Of a stretch of 10,392 bases of DNA, positions 6,987 to 10,392 are shown piece by piece. The translations under genes and the position numbers were made by a program. Source of the stretch: CALVGQ01 sp031551965 (lineage in GTDB: Bacteria > Bacillota_I > Bacilli_A > Erysipelotrichales > Erysipelotrichaceae); the NCBI GenBank assembly GCA_031551965.1, contig JAVBMW010000004.1, forward strand, positions 1-10,392. The letters run 5' to 3'. Positions within the stretch are counted from its first letter, which is position 1. Every line of letters begins with the position of its first letter. A model generated the notes under the pieces. It was not told the origin of the DNA. It did not search any database and saw nothing but the letters and a program-made list of their open reading frames with translations.

Positions 6987-7544
6987 CTATCTTAATTCTA
7001 TTCCTGCATTTTTAAGCAATTTAAAGGCCATTTCATTAAACTTAACTTGTTCGTGTCCTGGTGCATCAAAAGTTTCAACACAGTTTACAGGTACAACGAT
7101 CTTTGTATTTAAGTTGTTTTCATTAATATATCCTTTTAATGAAAGTGCAAACTGCAATACACAAATATCGGTACAACATCCAACCACCACAACTTCCTCA
7201 AGTTCACCTAAGCTTAAATATGTTTTTAAGAACTCTGGTTGTACAAAACCATTAGTTGAATTTTTGTTTAATACGATCATTTGATCTTCATAAGCTTTGA
7301 TTTCGTCAACTAGTTGGCTTTCATGAGAGTTATTTAAACAATGTACAGGATAACTATCAAATTCTTTACAATTTTCAGGATGACTATCACAAAACGCAAG
7401 GATAGGCTGATTTTTATTGATAAATTCTTTTATCAATGAAAGTATAGGGGGAATACATTTTGTAATGCTTTTATCAGATAATGCTCCTTCGTTGATGAAT
7501 CCATTGATCATATCAACTACAATTAAACAGTTTTTCTTGTCCAT
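6987..7544 (-). CDS. pncA: Nicotinamidase (isochorismatase-like cysteine hydrolase)
   Basis: Hydrolyses nicotinamide to nicotinate and ammonia, feeding PncB encoded just downstream. From the ATG at 7544 it is 185 residues. The Asp-Lys-Cys triad is present: Asp11 in VVDMINGF, Lys94 in LNKNSTNGF, and Cys128 in GCCTDICV. Metal-site residues are also visible in FCDSH..EF..YPVHC: Asp53, His55, His68 and probably Glu61. A longer frame from a TTG at 7568 adds eight residues, but the ribosome site (GAGG, about 7554-7551) lies inside that extension, 6-7 bases before the ATG at 7544, so the short start is right. The operon partner removes any serious alternative such as isochorismatase or a pyrazinamidase-only role. 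Confidence 0.94.
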   Translation of the reverse strand: MDKKNCLIVVDMINGFINEGALSDKSITKCIPPILSLIKEFINKNQPILAFCDSHPENCKEFDSYPVHCLNNSHESQLVDEIKAYEDQMIVLNKNSTNGFVQPEFLKTYLSLGELEEVVVVGCCTDICVLQFALSLKGYINENNLNTKIVVPVNCVETFDAPGHEQVKFNEMAFKLLKNAGIELR

Positions 7545-7567
7545 ATTTGTCCTCTTTTCTATGGTCA

Positions 7568-7576
7568 ATTATATCA
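7568..7576 (-). promoter_or_regulatory. Extended -10 promoter of pncA-pncB
   Basis: On the minus strand TGATATAAT (7576-7568) is a perfect TATAAT with the TGn extension, placing the transcript start near 7561. The -35 region is poor (AACTAT at 17-base spacing), as is common when the extended -10 is present. Confidence 0.6.
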
Positions 7577-7582
7577 TAACCA

Positions 7583-7592
7583 ATAAGCTTAT
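7583..7592. promoter_or_regulatory. Short palindrome in the pncA -35 region
   Basis: ATAAGCTTAT is a perfect 10-base palindrome directly upstream of the pncA -10, touching the -35 zone, where a regulator could block polymerase. I do not recognise it as a known NAD-regulator site. It may be chance. Confidence 0.25.
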
Positions 7593-7630
7593 AGTTAAAA
7601 CATGATTATAAAATTACATAAAAAGTTCTT

Positions 7631-7660
7631 TTGTCTTAAAGTAGAATAGTATACTATATT
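7631..7660 (+). promoter_or_regulatory. Promoter of the ymfF-ymfH operon
   Basis: TTGTCT (7631-7636), an 18-base spacer and TATATT (7655-7660) predict a transcript start near 7667. An alternative -10, TATACT at 7676-7681, would start transcription at about 7688 and cut into the ribosome site (AAAGGAGG, 7685-7692), so it is less likely. Confidence 0.45.
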
Positions 7661-7683
7661 CTAACGATTTTAAGGTATACTAT
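7646..7683 (+). repeat. Repeated GTATACTAT motif around the ymfF transcript start (operator candidate)
   Basis: GTATACTAT occurs at 7649-7657 and again at 7675-7683, exactly 26 bases apart. The first copy lies inside the perfect 12-base palindrome ATAGTATACTAT (7646-7657), which overlaps the predicted -10. The second copy sits in the leader just before the ribosome site. Two like sites flanking a start point are typical of repressor binding. The regulator is not in the window. Confidence 0.4.
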
Positions 7684-7699
7684 TAAAGGAGGCTGACTA

Positions 7700-8968
7700 A
7701 TGAAAAAAATAGAATTAGAAAAGAATGTAACTTGTACCATGATCAATACCTCGCAATACAAAGATGTTTTGATCTCAGTACGTTTTTTGTGTGAAGTGAC
7801 TAGAAAAGATGTATTAATTAGAAATATATTAAGTCAGATGTTGCAGGATCGATGTGAAATGTGGCCAACGAAACAAGCATTATCCTCACATTTGGATAGT
7901 TTGTATGGGGCAACAGTGAGTACAAAAGGATATATTTATGGGAAATCACATGCTTTTGAATTTAGATTGCAGGCGATCAATGATCAATATACCAGTGAAA
8001 ATACATTTGAACGTTTATTCAAAACCGCAAAGGAATTTATTTTTAATCCTTTAATGAAAAATGGTTTGTTGGATGATGAACTTTTTGAAGAAGCGAAACG
8101 TGAATTGTCTTTTTCACTTGCGAGAAGAATGGAAAACCCACAATCAAAAGCGGTATCCAATGCATGTAAAATCATGGGTAAAGATCAAACATTAGCTGAA
8201 ACACAATTGTATTTGCCGGAAGAAATCGATGAAATTACTTTGGAAGACGTTACATCCATGGTTGATCAAATGATTAAAAAAGATAAGATCATGATTTTTG
8301 TGATAGGTAAAATTGATGAAAGCGTTACTGAAGCTTATGTAAAACGTTTCTTTGAATTTAAACCAAGAGAGATAAATATTCAAAGTGTTTATAATTTAAA
8401 AGGATGTCCATTTACGGAAACTAGAGATAGTTCGCAGATCGACCAAACAATCCTTGTCATGATGGTAGAATCTAAAGTGACGATCGATACCGATGATTAT
8501 TGGAAAATGAGAGTTGCGAATGCATTATTTGGTCAATTACCGACTTCGTTATTATTTCAGGAAGTTCGTGAAAAAAGAAGTCTTTGTTACAGCGTAAGTT
8601 CCAATGCAATGCCTTTTGAAGGAGCGCTTATGGTTTCCACCGGAATTCAGAAATCGAAGATCGATGAAACAAAACAATGTATTTTGGATCAGTTTGATCG
8701 AATGAAAAAGGGTGATTTCAGTGATGAAGATTTAGAAGTTGCGATCGTTATGCTTAAAAATGCAATTTTAGGTTCACATGATGATCCAATGTCTACAATC
8801 AATTTTGCCTTTCAAAATGTTTTGTTAGATAAAGAAGAGACAATCGATGAATGTATTCAGCAAATCGAAAACACGACAAAAGAAGATGTGGTCCGCATAT
8901 TCAGTGAGTTAAGACATTGTGTGACTTATATTTTAGAACAGGAGAACGAAAATGAATCAGCATATTAA
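7700..8968 (+). CDS. ymfF: M16-family peptidase-like subunit without zinc motif (YmfF type)
   Basis: 422 residues, the size of YmfF proteins. It has the two-lobed M16 layout but no HxxEH: the matching N-terminal region reads QMLQDRCEMWPTKQALSSHLDSLYG (47-69 and on), so it cannot bind the catalytic zinc. The C-terminal lobe keeps the family substrate-binding signature LLFQEVREKRSLCYSV (284-299), with the Arg and Tyr residues that grip the substrate in M16 enzymes. Known M16 heterodimers pair such an inactive Arg/Tyr subunit with an active zinc subunit, which is the next gene. An optimal ribosome site, AAAGGAGG, lies 7 bases before the ATG. The 3' end overlaps ymfH by 17 bases in another frame, suggesting coupled translation. 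The substrate is unknown. Cytosolic: no signal peptide. Confidence 0.88.
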   Translation: MKKIELEKNVTCTMINTSQYKDVLISVRFLCEVTRKDVLIRNILSQMLQDRCEMWPTKQALSSHLDSLYGATVSTKGYIYGKSHAFEFRLQAINDQYTSENTFERLFKTAKEFIFNPLMKNGLLDDELFEEAKRELSFSLARRMENPQSKAVSNACKIMGKDQTLAETQLYLPEEIDEITLEDVTSMVDQMIKKDKIMIFVIGKIDESVTEAYVKRFFEFKPREINIQSVYNLKGCPFTETRDSSQIDQTILVMMVESKVTIDTDDYWKMRVANALFGQLPTSLLFQEVREKRSLCYSVSSNAMPFEGALMVSTGIQKSKIDETKQCILDQFDRMKKGDFSDEDLEVAIVMLKNAILGSHDDPMSTINFAFQNVLLDKEETIDECIQQIENTTKEDVVRIFSELRHCVTYILEQENENESAY

Positions 8969-10241
8969 TCCAAAGTTTGATGAAACTTTCTATACTGCCG
9001 AACTAAAAAATGGTCTTCACGTTGTGATTTGGCATAAACCAGAAATGAAGACAACGAGTGCAGTATTTGCGACACCCTATGGAGCTCTTGATTTTGAACA
9101 AATCTCGAAAGATGGTAAAACGATCCATCATCCCTCAGGGATCGCTCATTTTCTTGAACACAAAATGTTTGAAAAAGATGGTATGGATGTTATGGCAGAA
9201 TTTTCAAGAATGGGAGCGAATGTCAATGCATTTACTTCTTATAATGAAACGGTTTATTATTTTACAACTTCCAGTGATGAAGTAAAGGAACCGCTGAATT
9301 TACTAATTGATTTTGTTCAAGAATTATCCATTACTGAACAGTCTGTAGAAAAAGAAAAGGGTATCATTACGCAAGAACTCATGATGTATATGCAAATGCC
9401 AGATTCTCGCTTGTATTTTGAGGTTTTTAAAGCATTGTATCATGAGAATAAATTAAAATATGATATTGGAGGAAGTGCTACAAGTGTTGCGAACACGACC
9501 AAAAAGCAATTGGATGAAGCTTATAAAATAAATTATCATCCTGCAAATATGGTGCTTGTCGTGACATCGCCAAAAGAACCAAGTGAAATATTAAGTATCA
9601 TTGAAGAAAATCAAGCAAACAAAGAATTTGATGACTTCACAAAATATGAAAGATTAAGAACCGATGAACCGGCAAAAGTCGCAAAAGAAAGACTCCTCAT
9701 ACCAATGGAAGTAAATCAAACAAAGGTAGCCGTTGCATTCAAATTAGAACCATGGTATACCACTGACAAAGATAGAGTTCATGATGAATGGGCAATTCGT
9801 TCTCAACTTGAATCTTACTTTAGTACGTTAAACCCAGACTATCAAAAATGGATCGATGATCAAATCATTAATCAATACTTTGATTTTGAAATTGATCTTC
9901 AAAGAGATTGTGGTTTTATTTTATTTGTGAATGAAACTGAAAATATTGATGACTTTGAGCGTTTTATCGTTGAACAAATGAAAAAATGTATGCAAAATCC
10001 AATTGGTTTTGAAGTATTGAATCAATTGAAGAAACGCTATTATGGTCAAGCGATGAGAATACTGAATTCAGTTGAAGACATTAGTGTCAGTGTAATAAGA
10101 AATGCATTCAATGGTGTGAGTTTATTTGATACTTTGGAATTACTTCAAAGTTTGAGTCAACAAGAAGTAAAGGATGCCATTCATAATATCACTTTAGAAA
10201 ATAAGTGTTGTGTTGCAGTTGTACCTCAAAGTAAGGTGTAG
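8952..10241 (+). CDS. ymfH: M16-family zinc metallopeptidase (YmfH type)
   Basis: 429 residues, matching YmfH. The inverted zinc motif is intact: HFLEH gives His66, Glu69 (catalytic base) and His70, followed by the family's MFEKDG and NAFTSYNETVYYF (92-104). The third zinc ligand is Glu142 in EKGIITQEL, 72 residues after His70 and close to the usual spacing; the accessory Glu135 is also present. Residues about 200-429 form the second M16 lobe and lack an obvious R/Y pair, complementing YmfF, which has it. So YmfF and YmfH together hold one full active site. AGGAG at 8940-8944, within ymfF, lies 7 bases from the ATG. No signal peptide, so the likely role is degradation or processing of peptides in the cytosol. 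In Bacillus this pair is followed by ymfI and others; here that order is not continued within 150 bases. Confidence 0.93.
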   Translation: MNQHINPKFDETFYTAELKNGLHVVIWHKPEMKTTSAVFATPYGALDFEQISKDGKTIHHPSGIAHFLEHKMFEKDGMDVMAEFSRMGANVNAFTSYNETVYYFTTSSDEVKEPLNLLIDFVQELSITEQSVEKEKGIITQELMMYMQMPDSRLYFEVFKALYHENKLKYDIGGSATSVANTTKKQLDEAYKINYHPANMVLVVTSPKEPSEILSIIEENQANKEFDDFTKYERLRTDEPAKVAKERLLIPMEVNQTKVAVAFKLEPWYTTDKDRVHDEWAIRSQLESYFSTLNPDYQKWIDDQIINQYFDFEIDLQRDCGFILFVNETENIDDFERFIVEQMKKCMQNPIGFEVLNQLKKRYYGQAMRILNSVEDISVSVIRNAFNGVSLFDTLELLQSLSQQEVKDAIHNITLENKCCVAVVPQSKV

Positions 10242-10252
10242 AAATTTCTACA
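10237..10252. repeat. Perfect 16-base palindrome across the ymfH stop codon
   Basis: TGTAGAAATTTCTACA is a perfect palindrome that includes the ymfH TAG. No T tract follows on either strand, so it is not a standard intrinsic terminator. It could be a protein-binding site, a weak 3' hairpin that protects the message, or chance. Confidence 0.5.
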
Positions 10253-10254
10253 TC

Positions 10255-10392
10255 TCAGTTTGTTGACAAAGTGGTACTTATTTTTAGGTATCGCTTTTCT
10301 TTTTGTCTAATTTTCTCACATTTGAAGAATTTTTGTGGTTTTAAGCGAAAATAAAAGATGAATTGAAGCTCCATCTTGCCATTCTTTTTAGA
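10255..10392 (-). CDS. Possible 3' end of a minus-strand gene entering from the right edge
   Basis: One minus-strand frame is open from the window edge for 45 codons to a TGA at 10257-10255. The peptide is very basic (SKKNGKMELQFIFYF at its start, then RLKPQKFFKCEKIRQKEKRY, ending STTLSTN). I recognise no family. Basic C-terminal tails of this kind occur in insertion-sequence transposases, but the resemblance is only general. 45 open codons in AT-rich DNA can arise by chance. If real, it converges on ymfH with 13 bases between the stops. Confidence 0.2.
   Translation of the reverse strand, partial: SKKNGKMELQFIFYFRLKPQKFFKCEKIRQKEKRYLKISTTLSTN
10351..10377 (-). terminator. Weak hairpin with a T-rich flank on the minus strand
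   Basis: AAGATG (10355-10360) and CATCTT (10372-10377) can pair across an 11-base loop. Reading the minus strand the stem runs into TTATTTT. This could end a gene lying to the right of the window. The stem is short and AT-rich, the loop is large, and it conflicts with the open frame 10392-10255, so at most one of the two is real. Confidence 0.25.

Noticed and set aside
6895..7284. Plus-strand open frame of 129 codons across the pncB-pncA junction
   Set aside because: Antisense to two well-identified genes; its peptide is low-complexity and shows no family features.
7545..7568. TTG start of pncA at 7568
   Set aside because: The only good ribosome site lies inside this extension; family members begin close to the MDKKNCLIVVD segment.
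10263..10291. Promoter beginning with TTGACA at 10263
   Set aside because: No acceptable -10 at 16-18 bases (AGGTAT or similar), and no plus-strand gene follows within the window.
1..10392. CRISPR array, tRNA, rRNA or riboswitch
   Set aside because: No regularly spaced repeats, no cloverleaf-like CCA-proximal motifs and no conserved leader elements seen; the leaders are all short.

Overview
This is a gene-dense chromosomal window of low GC (about one third G+C by eye) with strong AGGAGG-type ribosome sites, TTG as an alternative start, and TGA used as a stop rather than as tryptophan. Together with the protein families present (Bmp-type lipoprotein, YmfF/YmfH peptidase pair, PncA/PncB salvage pair) this points to a low-GC Firmicute, plausibly of the Erysipelotrichia or a nearby anaerobic lineage. 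The genus cannot be named from the sequence. There is no CRISPR array, tRNA, rRNA or recognisable complete mobile element.

Layout, left to right. (1) A nearly complete malic enzyme gene on the minus strand runs off the left edge. (2) It is divergent from an orphan Bmp/PnrA-type substrate-binding lipoprotein, whose gene has a good promoter and ends in an intrinsic terminator. (3) The next plus-strand gene is a tocopherol-cyclase-family protein. It starts at a TTG after the terminator, and the longer reading frame that seems to give it a signal peptide is an artefact of the terminator's T tract. (4) Overlapping its end by 4 bases, and convergent with it, is a 714-residue minus-strand gene. It encodes a complete GarK/GlxK-type glycerate kinase fused to about 335 residues that look like a sugar-kinase-like ASKHA domain with its motifs in circularly permuted order. 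(5) A minus-strand pncA-pncB operon (nicotinamidase, then nicotinate phosphoribosyltransferase) follows, with a terminator on its last codon. (6) Divergent from it is an operon of two M16 peptidase-family genes, ymfF (no zinc motif) and ymfH (zinc motif intact), overlapping by 17 bases. (7) The last 150 bases hold a perfect palindrome, a possible hairpin and an uncertain open frame entering from the right edge.

How the genes work together: PncA converts nicotinamide to nicotinate and PncB makes nicotinate mononucleotide, so the pair is a self-contained NAD salvage step. Malic enzyme (malate to pyruvate, making NAD(P)H) and glycerate kinase (glycerate into lower glycolysis) are central-carbon side entries. 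The two M16 proteins probably form one heterodimeric protease. The Bmp lipoprotein may bind nucleosides, but no permease is nearby. The least explained items are the glycerate kinase-permuted ASKHA fusion and the tocopherol-cyclase-like protein beside it.
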